A DNA stretch of 64,000 bases from Bacteroidales bacterium UBA5226 (GCA_002409325.1 DHUU01000002.1:4126-68125), one strand, 5' to 3'. Shown: positions 1 through 10,059, counted from the stretch's first letter. Numbers and translations are program-made. Notes: generated by a model not told the origin, from the letters alone.

Positions 1-1209
1 CCGGCCGCTGCCGGAGAGGGTGCCGGAGATACTGGATTGGTTGGCAGAAAAAGTGCCGGTGAAGGTTGCGGTGATGTTGGTCCCGGTAAAACCTTGATAA
101 GTTATTTCACCAATATTGACCCGAAAACTGATAGACTCGTTACTCAGGTAAGATATTGTTCCGGGATATCCTCTTACCATTACATTGTCCTCATCTACAA
201 TGGTCATTGTCATGGATCCGGTCCTGGATATGGTAAGGGCATTGACAGTAGCTGTTCCGGACCAGTTGGTGTTTAGCAAAGCACTCACATCTCCTTTCTG
301 GGTTATGGTAAATGACTGCTTTTCATCCTGAGAATTTGTTACCGTGATCTTTGCCGTCCGGGTACCTCCGGGATTAGGTTGTATGGTTATTTGATTACCA
401 ATAGGATCGTCAGATGCCTGGCTGGATGTTGTTAATAAAGAAAACCAGGTGCCTTCATCGCCCGACACTTCCCAGGGAAGGCTGCTCAGGATGGAAAAAT
501 CGAGTACATGAGTGCCGTCAAATGAGACTGTTGTTGTGTTTGGAGGGATAACACTAAATGCGTGTTGCGATACATTGATAATGCAGGTAATTGTATCCGA
601 AATGATCTGGAAGGAAGAAGTTCTGAAAACAGTATTGTTCTGCCCGGCATTTACCACAATATTAACACTTTCATTGCTACTTCCTGAACGTGGTGATACC
701 GTAAACCAATTATCCGTGACCAGTGCACTCCAGTCTGCATTGGATTCCACATTGATTACACCGTCGCCTCCCAATGAAGGAAGTGTGATCTCGGCGGGAG
801 TAACACTCAAAGACCCCAGGTCAGATCTTTGCCGGATGACCACGACAAGCGTTTTGTCTGCAGACAGGATAGTCAGGTTATAAGTTTTGGAAAATTCCGT
901 ATTATTCTCAGGGATTGTGAAATTCAAAGATTGTAGGGATGATGAGCCTCGGCCTGATGAAGGATTAACCGTGGGCCTTTCGGGAATCTCCACATCCCCT
1001 ATCTGGCAGGTAATGATCGCGCTCCAGTCTGCAGATGAATAAAACAGAAATCCATACGATCCGCCTGCCGGCTGAATAATGTAATTCAGGTTGGCCTTGT
1101 TGTAGGGCCTGAGATTGGCAGGAGCATCCTGCTTTCCCCCGGAGCAGTTGTTCAGCACAGCCAAACAGCATACGATGAGGATTTTATTAAGAACACTATC
1201 TTTACACAT
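1..1209 (-). CDS. BACON-repeat surface lipoprotein, 3' part beyond left edge
   Basis: The frame is open for 403 codons from ATG at 1209 to the window edge, so the C-terminus is missing. The N-terminus is a lipoprotein signal: a short hydrophobic run, then a lipobox-like LNNC with the acylated cysteine at residue 22. Three beta-rich repeats of 80-90 residues follow (roughly 40-125, 126-215, 216-305), each with the 'ADW'/'LPW' and 'V.P.SG' signature and terminal 'I.Q' strand of BACON domains, which in Bacteroidetes usually sit on surface carbohydrate- or mucin-binding proteins. A fourth, lipocalin-like beta region runs off the edge. The ligand cannot be told. Forward-strand frames here are shadows of this gene. 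Confidence 0.85.
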   Translation of the reverse strand, partial: MCKDSVLNKILIVCCLAVLNNCSGGKQDAPANLRPYNKANLNYIIQPAGGSYGFLFYSSADWSAIITCQIGDVEIPERPTVNPSSGRGSSSLQSLNFTIPENNTEFSKTYNLTILSADKTLVVVIRQRSDLGSLSVTPAEITLPSLGGDGVINVESNADWSALVTDNWFTVSPRSGSSNESVNIVVNAGQNNTVFRTSSFQIISDTITCIINVSQHAFSVIPPNTTTVSFDGTHVLDFSILSSLPWEVSGDEGTWFSLLTTSSQASDDPIGNQITIQPNPGGTRTAKITVTNSQDEKQSFTITQKGDVSALLNTNWSGTATVNALTISRTGSMTMTIVDEDNVMVRGYPGTISYLSNESISFRVNIGEITYQGFTGTNITATFTGTFSANQSSISGTLSGSGR

Positions 1210-1267
1210 AGTTGAAAACATATTTTATACTATAAAGATAATACGCTTTTTATTAAATTGTATTGAT

Positions 1268-1275
1268 TAACTTTG
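1268..1275 (+). promoter_or_regulatory. Bacteroidetes -7 box for flavodoxin gene
   Basis: TAACTTTG matches TAnnTTTG and lies 25 nt before the ATG at 1301. No clear -33 TTTG is visible. Confidence 0.65.
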
Positions 1276-1300
1276 AAATACAAATTCAAATCAATTTTTC

Positions 1301-1801
1301 ATGAGGACTACGATTTTTTACACTACAAATTATGGTACTACCAAATTGATAGCAGAAGAGATCGGAGAATTGATCTCTAATCAGGATCAGGTTACACTTA
1401 TGGATGTTGATGACTGCAAGCAGGATTACACACCGTATCTAGGAACGGCGGAACGTTATGTGCTTGGGGTGCCTGTATATAGGGGTAAGCCACTTATAGC
1501 TATGCAGAAATTTTGTAATACATATGCATCTACATTGGCAGAAAAGCCACTATACCTGTTTGTCTGTGGAATAGAAAGGAGGCCAGAGGGGCAGCAGCAG
1601 GAAATGGCAGCTGCTTTTCCTGAACACCTGCGCAGCGTGGCCCGCCATGTGGCATTCCTGGGCGGTGCGTTGCAGTGGAAGAAGATGAATTTTGTGGAAC
1701 GCATTATCCTCGCAAAGATCACAGGCAAGAAAGGTGATCAGGATCTTGTTTCGCACAGGAATATCAAGAAATTTGCCGAGGCTCTGAACGCCGTCCCATG
1801 A
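1301..1801 (+). CDS. Flavodoxin-domain protein, HemG-like
   Basis: This 166-residue protein has the flavodoxin FMN phosphate loop at its start (residues 7-13, TTNYGTT) and the alpha/beta layout of the flavodoxin_5 family, which includes HemG-type protoporphyrinogen oxidase. Later family features are the 'GVPVYRG' loop (residues about 56-62) and 'FVCGI' (about 88-92). It probably carries electrons in the cytoplasm. Protoporphyrinogen oxidation is possible, but no haem genes lie nearby and many anaerobic Bacteroidetes have such flavodoxins for other uses. It has its own promoter and is followed after 86 nt by an exported SOR-like protein. Confidence 0.85.
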   Translation: MRTTIFYTTNYGTTKLIAEEIGELISNQDQVTLMDVDDCKQDYTPYLGTAERYVLGVPVYRGKPLIAMQKFCNTYASTLAEKPLYLFVCGIERRPEGQQQEMAAAFPEHLRSVARHVAFLGGALQWKKMNFVERIILAKITGKKGDQDLVSHRNIKKFAEALNAVP

Positions 1802-1887
1802 AAGAACTGCAGCGCGGCATTTGGCGGCAAGCAGCCGCACGCCGGACAATAATTGAACCTGGTTATTAACAATTAAATCATACACAT

Positions 1888-2229
1888 ATGAAAAAAACAC
1901 TATTTACGTTACTGCTTTTAATGATTTTGCCATTAGTTTTGAGTGCCAATCCACCCCGTAAGGTGACCCTGACTTATGATGCAGATACACAAAAATTGTC
2001 TGTGACCATCCTGCACCCCGTGCGGGATACTGAAAAGCATTACATTAGTGAGATTCAGGTATTGCTTGCAGACAAGGAAATTGAAAAAAAGGTGCTGACA
2101 AAGCAATCTTCCCCCGAATCGGAAACTTATGAGATCACGCTTCCCGGCCTGTCCAAAGGCAACGTGATCACGGTAAACGCCAAGTGCAACCAGTTTGGGA
2201 ACAAATCCGGAAAGCTCACGATAAAGTAA
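1888..2229 (+). CDS. Small exported protein resembling desulfoferrodoxin/SOR
   Basis: This 113-residue protein has a clear signal peptide (residues 1-20, ending LVLSA). The mature part is an all-beta segment with H43-P and H51-Y-I, recalling the HP...HYI iron-ligand strand of superoxide reductase, and late in the chain C100-N-Q-F-G, where SOR has C-N-x-H-G. One His and the usual N-terminal ligands are therefore absent, and the two histidines are two residues further apart than usual. It may be a SOR-fold protein that binds metal differently or not at all. I know no firm function. The upstream flavodoxin gene could be its redox partner, which is inference. Confidence 0.5.
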   Translation: MKKTLFTLLLLMILPLVLSANPPRKVTLTYDADTQKLSVTILHPVRDTEKHYISEIQVLLADKEIEKKVLTKQSSPESETYEITLPGLSKGNVITVNAKCNQFGNKSGKLTIK

Positions 2230-2372
2230 ATGCATTAAGCAGCAGGGAAAAGCCGGTAACAATAAAACAAGTTGCTAGAAAAGAAGCAACCAAAAAACAC
2301 TGAAAGCGCATACCGCATTACGGTAACGACAGCGATCGTAAGACAGAAAACTCTTTTTTCAGAGGGTTTTAT

Positions 2373-2380
2373 TACCTTTG
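2373..2380 (+). promoter_or_regulatory. -7 box 4 nt from clpC start
   Basis: TACCTTTG ends 4 nt before the ATG at 2385. In Bacteroidetes transcription starts a few nt after this box, so the clpC message may begin at or very near its start codon. Confidence 0.65.
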
Positions 2381-2384
2381 TCCC

Positions 2385-4931
2385 ATGAACCTCAAACTGC
2401 CCGAAGAACTGAACCAGATACTTTCATTCGCACGGGAGGAAGCCATGCGTCTGGGAAGTTATACGGTTACCGGTGACCATATATTTCTGGCCATAATCCG
2501 CCACCAGGAAAACCAGGCCTATGGCATTCTGACCATGCTGGATTTGCTGCTCTGGCAAATGAAAAACCTGATTGAAAGCAAGGAGATGGGGCGCAACATG
2601 ATTCCACCCGATCAGGCCGACAAGCTATCTCTTTCCGAACATGCCGAAAAATGTCTCAAGGCCATGTACCTGGAGGCGAGCAAACTGGGACAGACTACCC
2701 CAAACACGTTGCACCTGCTGCTTGCCCTTCTTGACATTGACAACGGAATTGGCGTGTACTGGCTGCGCACTAAGGGCGTGACCGAACAGACCCTGCGTGC
2801 CTACCTCAAAGGCGAATTGCCGCTGGTGGTGAAAGGCTCCCAGCGTAGGCGTGCCGTGGAGCGGAAAGAGTCCATAAAAAACATGGAGGAACAGATGGAT
2901 ATGGCTTTGAAGAACGCTAAAAAGCAAACCGATAGCAAACAGGAGCCTCAGAAGGATGGCTCGCGCACCCCCATGCTGGACATGTACGCGCTGGATCTGA
3001 CCGAGGAAGCACGTGCCGGGCAGTTAGACCCGGTAGTGCGCCGTGACAAGGAAATTGACCGCCTGGCGCAGATACTGGGCCGGCGCAAGAAGAATAACCC
3101 GGTGCTCATTGGCGAGCCCGGCGTGGGAAAATCCGCCATTGTGGAGGGCCTTGCCAACCGCATAGCCCGGCGCAAAGGTTCACCAACGCTGCAAGGCAAA
3201 AAAATCCTTTCGCTGGATATCGGCTCGGTGGTGGCCGGAACCAAATATCGCGGACAATTTGAAGAGCGCATGAAAACGCTTCTTGCCGAGATAAAGAAAA
3301 ACCCCAATATCATCCTTTTCATAGACGAGATCCATACCCTGATTGGCGCGGGTGCCACCGGAGGGAGCGGGGGCTCGCTCGATGCCGCCAACATGCTGAA
3401 ACCGGCGCTGGCCCGGGGCGAGATACAGTGCATAGGGGCCAGCACCATGGATGAATACCGGGAATATATTGAAAAAGACGGTGCCCTGGAACGCCGCTTC
3501 CAGAAAGTGATTGTGGAACCTACCAAATACGACGATACGCTGGAGATCCTGCGCAGCATCCGGGCCAAATACGAAGAACACCACATGGTGAGCTACACGC
3601 CCCAGGCTCTGGAAGCCTGCGTGCGCCTTTCTGAGCGATACATCACAGATCGCTGCCTGCCCGACAAGGCCATTGATGTGATGGACGAATCCGGTTCCCA
3701 CGTACACATTGCCCACCTGCAGTTACCCAAGGAACTGGTGGTCATGGAAGAAGAGATGGATACGCTCATGATGCAGAAACGGGAAGCCGTTGACAAGAAA
3801 GATTACAAAAAGGCTACCGCCCTGCGGGAGCGGGAACGGGATGTGATTGATTCTTTGCGCCTGGCCCGTGACAAATGGTACTCGGAACAAAAGGCCAATA
3901 AGAAAGAGGTGAATGCCGATACCGTTGCCGAAGTGGTTTCCATGATCACCTCGGTGCCCGTAAGCCGCGTCTCGGAATCGGAAACGGAGCGTTTGCTCAA
4001 TATGTCTTCAATACTCAAACAGAAACTCATTGGACAGGACGATGCGATAGACTCCATGGTACGGGCCATCCACCGCAACCGCGCCGGATTGAAGGATCCC
4101 AACAAGCCCATAGGCACCTTTATTTTCCTGGGACCTACAGGGGTGGGCAAAACGCACCTGGCAAAACTGCTGGCCACCTATATGTTTGATTCGCCGGACA
4201 GCCTGGTACGTATTGACATGAGTGAATACATGGAAAAATTTGCTATCAGCCGGCTCATTGGCGCGCCTCCGGGATATGTGGGCTACGACGAAGGGGGGCA
4301 GCTGTCAGAGCGCATCCGCCGCAAGCCTTATACGGTCGTTTTGCTGGACGAGATAGAAAAAGCGCACCCCGACATTTTCAACCTGCTGTTGCAGGTCTTG
4401 GACGAGGGGCGCCTTACCGACAGCAACGGTCGCCATGTGGATTTTCGCAACACTATTATCATTATGACTTCCAACATTGGCAGCCGGGAATTGAAGGAAT
4501 TTGGTACAGGGGTCGGTTTTACGACCGTTTCGTCCGGAGCGGCCAAAGCAGCCGAGAACCGCCGCCGCCATATCATTGAAAAGAGTTTGGGCAAGATGTT
4601 TACCCCCGAGTTTCTGAACCGTGTGGACGAACAGATTCTTTTCAATGCACTGGATAAGGAAGATATTTTCAAGATCATAGAGATAGAGCTCGCAGACCTC
4701 TATATACGTACAAAAAATGCAGGTTTCACCGTGATTATATCACAAAAGGCCAAAGATTTTGTAGCCTCGCAGGGATACGACCCGCAATACGGGGCCCGTC
4801 CCCTGAAGCGTGCCATACAAAAATACCTTGAAGACCCTCTGTCAGAGGCAATCATTCGTATGGAGAACACTACCGGTTCTGAACTGCATGTGGACCTGAA
4901 TCCGGAAGGCACGAATACCGTTGTAAATTAG
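2385..4931 (+). CDS. clpC: ClpC AAA+ unfoldase
   Basis: This 848-residue class I Clp ATPase is the unfoldase that would feed substrates to ClpP or disaggregate proteins in the cytoplasm. The N-terminal double Clp repeat domain spans about residues 1-150. The first AAA module has Walker A GEPGVGKS (243-250) and Walker B LFIDE (311-315). A UVR-like coiled segment (about 456-490, 'DKKDYKKATALRERE') points to ClpC rather than ClpB. The second module has GPTGVGKT near 585 and the usual C-terminal D2 small domain. Length is normal. The start is fixed by the -7 box ending 4 nt upstream. gyrA follows after 39 nt with its own promoter. Confidence 0.95.
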   Translation: MNLKLPEELNQILSFAREEAMRLGSYTVTGDHIFLAIIRHQENQAYGILTMLDLLLWQMKNLIESKEMGRNMIPPDQADKLSLSEHAEKCLKAMYLEASKLGQTTPNTLHLLLALLDIDNGIGVYWLRTKGVTEQTLRAYLKGELPLVVKGSQRRRAVERKESIKNMEEQMDMALKNAKKQTDSKQEPQKDGSRTPMLDMYALDLTEEARAGQLDPVVRRDKEIDRLAQILGRRKKNNPVLIGEPGVGKSAIVEGLANRIARRKGSPTLQGKKILSLDIGSVVAGTKYRGQFEERMKTLLAEIKKNPNIILFIDEIHTLIGAGATGGSGGSLDAANMLKPALARGEIQCIGASTMDEYREYIEKDGALERRFQKVIVEPTKYDDTLEILRSIRAKYEEHHMVSYTPQALEACVRLSERYITDRCLPDKAIDVMDESGSHVHIAHLQLPKELVVMEEEMDTLMMQKREAVDKKDYKKATALRERERDVIDSLRLARDKWYSEQKANKKEVNADTVAEVVSMITSVPVSRVSESETERLLNMSSILKQKLIGQDDAIDSMVRAIHRNRAGLKDPNKPIGTFIFLGPTGVGKTHLAKLLATYMFDSPDSLVRIDMSEYMEKFAISRLIGAPPGYVGYDEGGQLSERIRRKPYTVVLLDEIEKAHPDIFNLLLQVLDEGRLTDSNGRHVDFRNTIIIMTSNIGSRELKEFGTGVGFTTVSSGAAKAAENRRRHIIEKSLGKMFTPEFLNRVDEQILFNALDKEDIFKIIEIELADLYIRTKNAGFTVIISQKAKDFVASQGYDPQYGARPLKRAIQKYLEDPLSEAIIRMENTTGSELHVDLNPEGTNTVVN

Positions 4932-4943
4932 CGGAATTATTTG

Positions 4944-4951
4944 TACTTTTG
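4944..4951 (+). promoter_or_regulatory. -7 box for gyrA
   Basis: TACTTTTG lies 19 nt before the ATG at 4971. A TTG at 4921-4923, 20 nt upstream of the box, could be the -33 element; it falls in the last codons of clpC. Confidence 0.65.
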
Positions 4952-4970
4952 AAGGATTATTTTGAAGCAT

Positions 4971-7451
4971 ATGGAGGATAGAATTCAGAAGATAAACATC
5001 GAGGACGAAATGAAGAGTGCGTACATAGATTATTCTATGTCCGTGATAGTTTCCCGCGCCCTTCCCGATGTTCGAGACGGCTTGAAGCCAGTTCACCGCA
5101 GGGTGCTATTTGGCATGTCCGAGCTGGGGCTTGCTAGCAACAAACCAACAAAAAAATCGGCCCGAATAGTAGGGGAGGTTCTGGGTAAGTACCATCCCCA
5201 TGGAGATTCCAGCGTTTACGAGGCCATGGTGCGCCTGGCACAGAACTGGAGCATGCGTTACATGCTGGTGGAAGGCCAGGGTAACTTTGGCTCTGTTGAT
5301 GGGGATTCCGCTGCTGCCATGCGTTATACCGAGGCCCGCCTGCGCCGTATTGCCGAGGAGGTCCTGGCCGATATGGACAAGGATACCGTAGATTTTAAGA
5401 ATAACTTTGACGATTCTCTGCAGGAACCCACTGTATTACCCGCCAAGGTGCCCCTGCTGCTGTTAAACGGCGCCAGTGGAATAGCCGTGGGGATGGCCAC
5501 CAACATGCCGCCCCACAACCTGGGTGAAATTGTGGATGCTGTTTGTGCTTACATAGATGACGACAACATTACCCTGGACGAATTGCTCAAATACGTAAAA
5601 GGTCCTGATTTCCCAACGGGCGGGATCATTTACGGCACCTCTGGCATCCGCGAAGCCTATGAAACCGGCCGCGGCCGGGTGGTAGTGCGTGCCAAAACCG
5701 ATATTGAGGTGTCTTCGAGCGGGCGCGAAACCATTGTGGTAACCGAGATTCCTTACATGGTCAACAAGCGTGAGCTTATAGAGAAGATTGCAGAACTGGT
5801 GGAAAAGAAGAAGCTGGAAGGAATCGCCTTTGTCAACGACGAGAGCGACCGCAACGGCATGCGCATTGTCATCAAGCTCAAAATTGGGGTGGTGGCCAAC
5901 GTGGTGCTCAACAGCCTGTTCAAATTCACGGCCATGCAAAGCACTTTCTCGGTCAACAACATTGCCCTGGTGGACGGGCGTCCCCGCCTGCTGAACCTGA
6001 AACAGCTTATCAAGTTTTTTGTGCGCCACCGCCATCAGGTGGTGGTCCGCCGTGCCCGGTTTGAACGTGAACAGGCAGCCAGGCGCGCCCACATCCTGGA
6101 AGGGCTGCTCAAGGCCCTTGATATCCTGGACGAGGTGATCAACCTGATCCGTGCCTCCCAGACGGTGGATGAGGCTCGCGCCGGATTGCAGAGAGAATTC
6201 GGCTTCAGCGAAGAGCAGGCCTCGGCCATTGTTGAAATGAAGCTTCGCCAGCTTACCGGGCTGGAACGCTCAAAGCTACAGGGCGAGTACGACCAGCTGA
6301 TTGAGCTGATCCACAATCTTGATGCCCTGCTGGCCAGCGAAGCGCTGCAGATGAAGCTCATCAAGGACGAAATGCTGGACATCAAGGCCCGGTTCAACGA
6401 TCCGCGCAGGACTATGATTGAGCATGCTGCCGGGGATTTTAATCCAGAAGATTTCTATCCGGATGAAGATGTGGTGATTACCATCTCGCACCTGGGATAT
6501 ATAAAAAGGACGAACCTGAATGAATACCGGCTGCAGGGCCGCGGAGGGATTGGGTCAAAGGGCAGCAATACCCGTGAAGAAGATTTTATTGAACACATTT
6601 ATACGGCCAATATGCACAGCACCATGCTGTTTTTTACCAAGAACGGGAAGTGCTTCTGGCTCAAGGTATATGAGATTCCCGAGGGCAACAAGACGTCTAA
6701 GGGAAGGGCCATTCAGAATGTGATCAACATAGAGTCTGGAGACAGCGTTTGTGCCTATATAAATGTGGTTAATCTGACAGACGAACAGTACCTGGAGAAC
6801 AATTACATAGTACTGTGCACCGAGCGGGGAACGGTCAAGAAAACAACTTTGAAGGCATACTCCAATCCACGATCCAAAGGGGTGAATGCCATTACAATAC
6901 GTGAAGACGACAAGCTTCTGGAAGCCTGCATGACCAATGGCTCCTGCGAATTGCTCCTGGGCGCCCGCGAAGGCAAGTGTGTCCGCTTTAACGAAAGAGA
7001 TGCCCGTCCCATAGGACGTACGGCTGCCGGGGTGCGCGGAATATCCATTCAGGAGCTTGATCAGGTAGTTGGCATGATATGTGCAGATGCGTCTGTAGAG
7101 GCCACATTATTGCCGCATGTACTGGTGGTGAGCGAGAACGGGTACGGCAAACGTTCCTTGATAGAAGACTACAGAAAGGTTGCCCGTGGAGGCAAGGGCG
7201 TGAAAACCCTGAACATCACGGGAAAAACCGGGAAGCTCATTGCCATAAAGGCAGTGACAGACGAGAGTGATCTGATGATCATCACCCGCTCGGGCATTAC
7301 CATCCGCGTTGCTGTAGGAGATATACGCCTGGCAGGACGTGCCACCCAGGGAGTGAAACTGATCAACCTGAGAGAAGGTGATGCCATTGCCGCTGTCTGC
7401 TGCGTTCCCAAGAGCGATCCCCTGCCTAAAGAAGAGGGAGAGGATTTATAA
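4971..7451 (+). CDS. gyrA: DNA gyrase subunit A
   Basis: GyrA (826 residues from ATG 4971) cuts and rejoins DNA in the GyrA2B2 supercoiling enzyme. The catalytic tyrosine is Y119 in 'AAMRYTE'. The quinolone region reads [10 protein letters not shown], so the position matching E. coli S83 is S80 and that matching D87 is E84. This looks like a wild-type pattern. The C-terminal beta-pinwheel begins after the GyrA-box-like '[10 protein letters not shown]'. An in-frame TTG three codons upstream is possible, but the ATG is better placed relative to the -7 box. gyrB is not in the window. The TPR gene follows after 36 nt, probably on the same transcript. Confidence 0.97.
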   Translation: MEDRIQKINIEDEMKSAYIDYSMSVIVSRALPDVRDGLKPVHRRVLFGMSELGLASNKPTKKSARIVGEVLGKYHPHGDSSVYEAMVRLAQNWSMRYMLVEGQGNFGSVDGDSAAAMRYTEARLRRIAEEVLADMDKDTVDFKNNFDDSLQEPTVLPAKVPLLLLNGASGIAVGMATNMPPHNLGEIVDAVCAYIDDDNITLDELLKYVKGPDFPTGGIIYGTSGIREAYETGRGRVVVRAKTDIEVSSSGRETIVVTEIPYMVNKRELIEKIAELVEKKKLEGIAFVNDESDRNGMRIVIKLKIGVVANVVLNSLFKFTAMQSTFSVNNIALVDGRPRLLNLKQLIKFFVRHRHQVVVRRARFEREQAARRAHILEGLLKALDILDEVINLIRASQTVDEARAGLQREFGFSEEQASAIVEMKLRQLTGLERSKLQGEYDQLIELIHNLDALLASEALQMKLIKDEMLDIKARFNDPRRTMIEHAAGDFNPEDFYPDEDVVITISHLGYIKRTNLNEYRLQGRGGIGSKGSNTREEDFIEHIYTANMHSTMLFFTKNGKCFWLKVYEIPEGNKTSKGRAIQNVINIESGDSVCAYINVVNLTDEQYLENNYIVLCTERGTVKKTTLKAYSNPRSKGVNAITIREDDKLLEACMTNGSCELLLGAREGKCVRFNERDARPIGRTAAGVRGISIQELDQVVGMICADASVEATLLPHVLVVSENGYGKRSLIEDYRKVARGGKGVKTLNITGKTGKLIAIKAVTDESDLMIITRSGITIRVAVGDIRLAGRATQGVKLINLREGDAIAAVCCVPKSDPLPKEEGEDL

Positions 7452-7487
7452 AAGTGATTTTTTAACTGAACAAACACATAATACATC

Positions 7488-8804
7488 ATGAAAAAATTTA
7501 TTACTGCTGCCCTGATGTTTTTGATGGCATTACAATTGGGCGCACAATCAAAAGAGGTCCAAGCCCTCCTTAAAGCCTACGATAAAGCAAAACAGGAAAT
7601 CTCCGATGCCAAACGTGCCACCAAGCCCGTTGGCTGGATACGTTATGCAAAGGCCCTGACAAGTGCCTATTCTTTCCCAACCAATAATTTGTGGATAGGC
7701 CTTTCTTCACTGGAATCAAAGGTGGTGCTTAAGGATCAGCGTGCGCTCTCTACTGAATACCAGAACATTCAGGGAGAACAATTCGAAATTGTTAAATACG
7801 AGGACAAAGACCTCTATTACAATGCAGATGGCAGACTGTCCTTCTGGATTATTACCAAACCCCTGATAAAGGATGTGGACATGCTGGAGGAGGCTTACAA
7901 AGCTTACATCAAGGCTACGGAACTGGATACACGTGGCAGCAGCAAAGCTGATATTCAGGAAGGACTCACTTTAGTTGCCAACAATTTCATTAACGATGCT
8001 ATGGCAGCCTATACGCTGGGCAACTATAAAGATGCCTCTGTAAAATTTGAGAAATCATTTGTTACAGCATCACATCCGGCATTGAACGTGATAGATACCA
8101 CCATTGTGTATTATGTAGGTTTGACCGCTTTGATGGACCAGGATTACAGCCGAGCCGTAAAGTTCTTTGATAAATGTATTGAAATGGACTTTGAATCGGC
8201 CGGTGACACGTATGCCAACCTGGCCGAAGCTTACAAACAGATGGGTGATATGGAAAAGAGCAAAGAGCTTCTTTCCCTTGGATTTACAAAATACCCCAAC
8301 AGCCAGAGCATTCTTGTGGCTTTGATAAACGTATACCTGGAAAGCAACGATGACCCAAACAAGGTACTTGAATTCATTCAGCGTGCCCAGCAAAACGAGC
8401 CCAATAATCCAAGCTTGTATTATGCAGAAGGCAACGTGCTAAAAAATCTGGGCAAATTTGAAGACGCCTTGCGTCTGTATGAAAAATCGATTGAAACCGA
8501 TGCCAACTTCTTCTTTGGTTACTTCCAGATGGGTCAGGCTTATTATGACAGAGCGGTGGATATTCAGACAGCTGCTTCTGATGAACTGGACGATGCAAAA
8601 TATTTGAAGATGGTGGAAGAGCTGGATCTGATGCTTGAAAAAGCCATTACTCCTTTTGAAAAGAGTTTTGAACTGGTGAACGACCAGGAGATCCGTTCTG
8701 TTGTGGTGGAATACCTTAAAAACATTTACTTCCGCCTGCGCACCAAGAGCCCCGAGTACGAGGCAGCTTACGAAAAATACAATCAGATGCTCCAGGGCCA
8801 ATAG
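7488..8804 (+). CDS. Exported TPR-repeat protein
   Basis: This 438-residue protein has a signal peptide (residues 1-20, ending LGAQ) and at least five tetratricopeptide repeats between about 165 and 345, with the typical 'G.Y.dA...ekS' and 'A..Y...Gd.ekA' spacing. The C-terminal 70 residues are helical and charged. TPR proteins are scaffolds, so this is probably a periplasmic or outer-membrane-associated assembly factor with unknown partners. The position directly behind gyrA, 36 nt away and without a promoter of its own that I can see, suggests co-transcription. A strong hairpin terminator follows at 8884. Confidence 0.85.
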   Translation: MKKFITAALMFLMALQLGAQSKEVQALLKAYDKAKQEISDAKRATKPVGWIRYAKALTSAYSFPTNNLWIGLSSLESKVVLKDQRALSTEYQNIQGEQFEIVKYEDKDLYYNADGRLSFWIITKPLIKDVDMLEEAYKAYIKATELDTRGSSKADIQEGLTLVANNFINDAMAAYTLGNYKDASVKFEKSFVTASHPALNVIDTTIVYYVGLTALMDQDYSRAVKFFDKCIEMDFESAGDTYANLAEAYKQMGDMEKSKELLSLGFTKYPNSQSILVALINVYLESNDDPNKVLEFIQRAQQNEPNNPSLYYAEGNVLKNLGKFEDALRLYEKSIETDANFFFGYFQMGQAYYDRAVDIQTAASDELDDAKYLKMVEELDLMLEKAITPFEKSFELVNDQEIRSVVVEYLKNIYFRLRTKSPEYEAAYEKYNQMLQGQ

Positions 8805-8838
8805 AAGCACCTAAATATACCTATGGGTAAAACCCTGA

Positions 8839-8876
8839 GGTAATGCTCATTGGTAATATCCATTGGTAATGCTCAT
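8839..8876. repeat. Short direct repeat between convergent genes
   Basis: GGTAATGCTCAT occurs at 8839-8850 and again at 8865-8876, with a partial third copy (GGTAATATCCAT) between them. It lies between the TPR stop and the terminator hairpin and may be a small replication slippage product. No function is evident. Confidence 0.6.
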
Positions 8877-8883
8877 AAAGCAA

Positions 8884-8907
8884 AAAGCCCGCCTTCAGGC
8901 GGGCTTT
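8884..8907. terminator. Bidirectional terminator, TPR gene / buk
   Basis: A 10-bp perfect stem (AAAGCCCGCC, loop TTCA, GGCGGGCTTT) lies between convergent genes, with an A run on the left arm and a T run on the right. It can end both transcripts. Confidence 0.9.
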
Positions 8908-8934
8908 GTATTTCAGATAAAGAGTACGCGGTAC

Positions 8935-10011
8935 TCACCCGGTGTAAACCTGAGCAATCTCTTCTCCCGTGAGGACGTTATAGGCATTGTTTGCCAGGGC
9001 CAGCATTTCGTCTTCTCCGGCGTAGGTAAAGCACGGAGCAAGAAATCCGACCTGTTCCGTAATCAGGTCTATGAAGCGTTTGTTGTGGGCAATGCCTCCG
9101 GTAAATAGAATGGCGTCAATTTTGCCGCTCAGAACCACAGCCGTCGCACCTATCTGCTTTGAGATGGTATAGGCCATGGCCTGGTACAGACGCGTGGCTT
9201 TGGGATCACCTGCCTGCACCTTGTCGTTCAGTTCCATGAAGGAGTTTGAACCCAGATGGGCCATAACGCCCCCTTTTCCGCTAATCATTCCTTTGATCTC
9301 TTCGAAAGTGTATTTACCTGAGTAGCAAAGTTCTGCCAATTGCAAGGCCGGAATGGTTCCGGCACGTTCTGGGGCTATGGGACCGTCTCCGTTCAGGGCG
9401 TTGTTCACGTCAATAATCCTGCCTTTGCGGTGTGCTCCTACCGATATACCTCCGCCCAGATGGGCAACTATCAGGTTCAGGTCTTCATAGGATTTTCCCG
9501 TGATGCTGGCGTGACGTTTGGCGATGGCCTTCTGGTTGAGCGCATGGAAGATGGATACGCGTTCTATCTGGGGTATTCCGGTAACCCGGGCCACATCCTG
9601 GAGTTCATCCACCACCACCGGATCGGCAATGAAGGCCTGGCATCCGGGAATCTCCGAGGCAATGCTGTGGGCCAGCAAACCCCCCAGGTTGGAGGCGTGT
9701 TCTCCGCTAATGCTCTCGGCCAGGTGCTTGAGCATCTGTTCGTTCACACGATAAGTTCCCGAGGCTATAGGGTGCACCAGACCGCCACGGCCAATAACCA
9801 CCGCAAAATGACCGGTCTGGATATTGTTATTTTTCAACTCGTTAAAGATGGTTTCCTTCCGGTATTCGTACTGCTGGCTAATCTTGGGATAAGGAGCCAG
9901 GTCCTGTGGGGTGTGGTAAATGGTTTTTCCAAATACTTCTTTACGGCCTTCGAAAACGGCAATTTTTGTTGATGTGGAGCCGGGATTGATTACCAGAATG
10001 TGTTCTTTCAT
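8935..10011 (-). CDS. buk: Butyrate kinase
   Basis: This 358-residue protein belongs to the acetate/butyrate kinase branch of the ASKHA fold. It would convert butyryl-phosphate (or branched-chain acyl-phosphates) and ADP to the acid and ATP in the cytoplasm. The N-terminal 'INPGSTSTK' nucleotide loop, the central 'HLGGGISVGAH' and the late 'LFTGGIAHN' segment are all typical of Buk, and the length is normal. It is the last gene of ackA-ptb-buk, 48 nt after ptb, and ends at a strong terminator. Isobutyrate kinase activity cannot be excluded. Confidence 0.93.
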   Translation of the reverse strand: MKEHILVINPGSTSTKIAVFEGRKEVFGKTIYHTPQDLAPYPKISQQYEYRKETIFNELKNNNIQTGHFAVVIGRGGLVHPIASGTYRVNEQMLKHLAESISGEHASNLGGLLAHSIASEIPGCQAFIADPVVVDELQDVARVTGIPQIERVSIFHALNQKAIAKRHASITGKSYEDLNLIVAHLGGGISVGAHRKGRIIDVNNALNGDGPIAPERAGTIPALQLAELCYSGKYTFEEIKGMISGKGGVMAHLGSNSFMELNDKVQAGDPKATRLYQAMAYTISKQIGATAVVLSGKIDAILFTGGIAHNKRFIDLITEQVGFLAPCFTYAGEDEMLALANNAYNVLTGEEIAQVYTG

Positions 10012-10059
10012 AACTTTTTCTTTAAAGAACGGTTACCAGTATAATGGAGTTGGTCGCTT

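Noticed and set aside
37..883. Forward-strand frames (37-276 and 512-883)
   Set aside because: They are antisense to the continuous 403-codon BACON lipoprotein frame and have no motif, signal or promoter.
1802..1887. Possible riboswitch or small RNA between flavodoxin and SOR-like genes
   Set aside because: Only short imperfect pairings are visible and there is no terminator or known element.
4971..5260. Fluoroquinolone-resistance change in gyrA
   Set aside because: S80 and E84 at the key positions are compatible with a sensitive wild-type enzyme.
8839..8876. Possible CRISPR or attachment site
   Set aside because: There are only two 12-nt copies and a partial third, without spacers of regular length, tRNA or integrase nearby.
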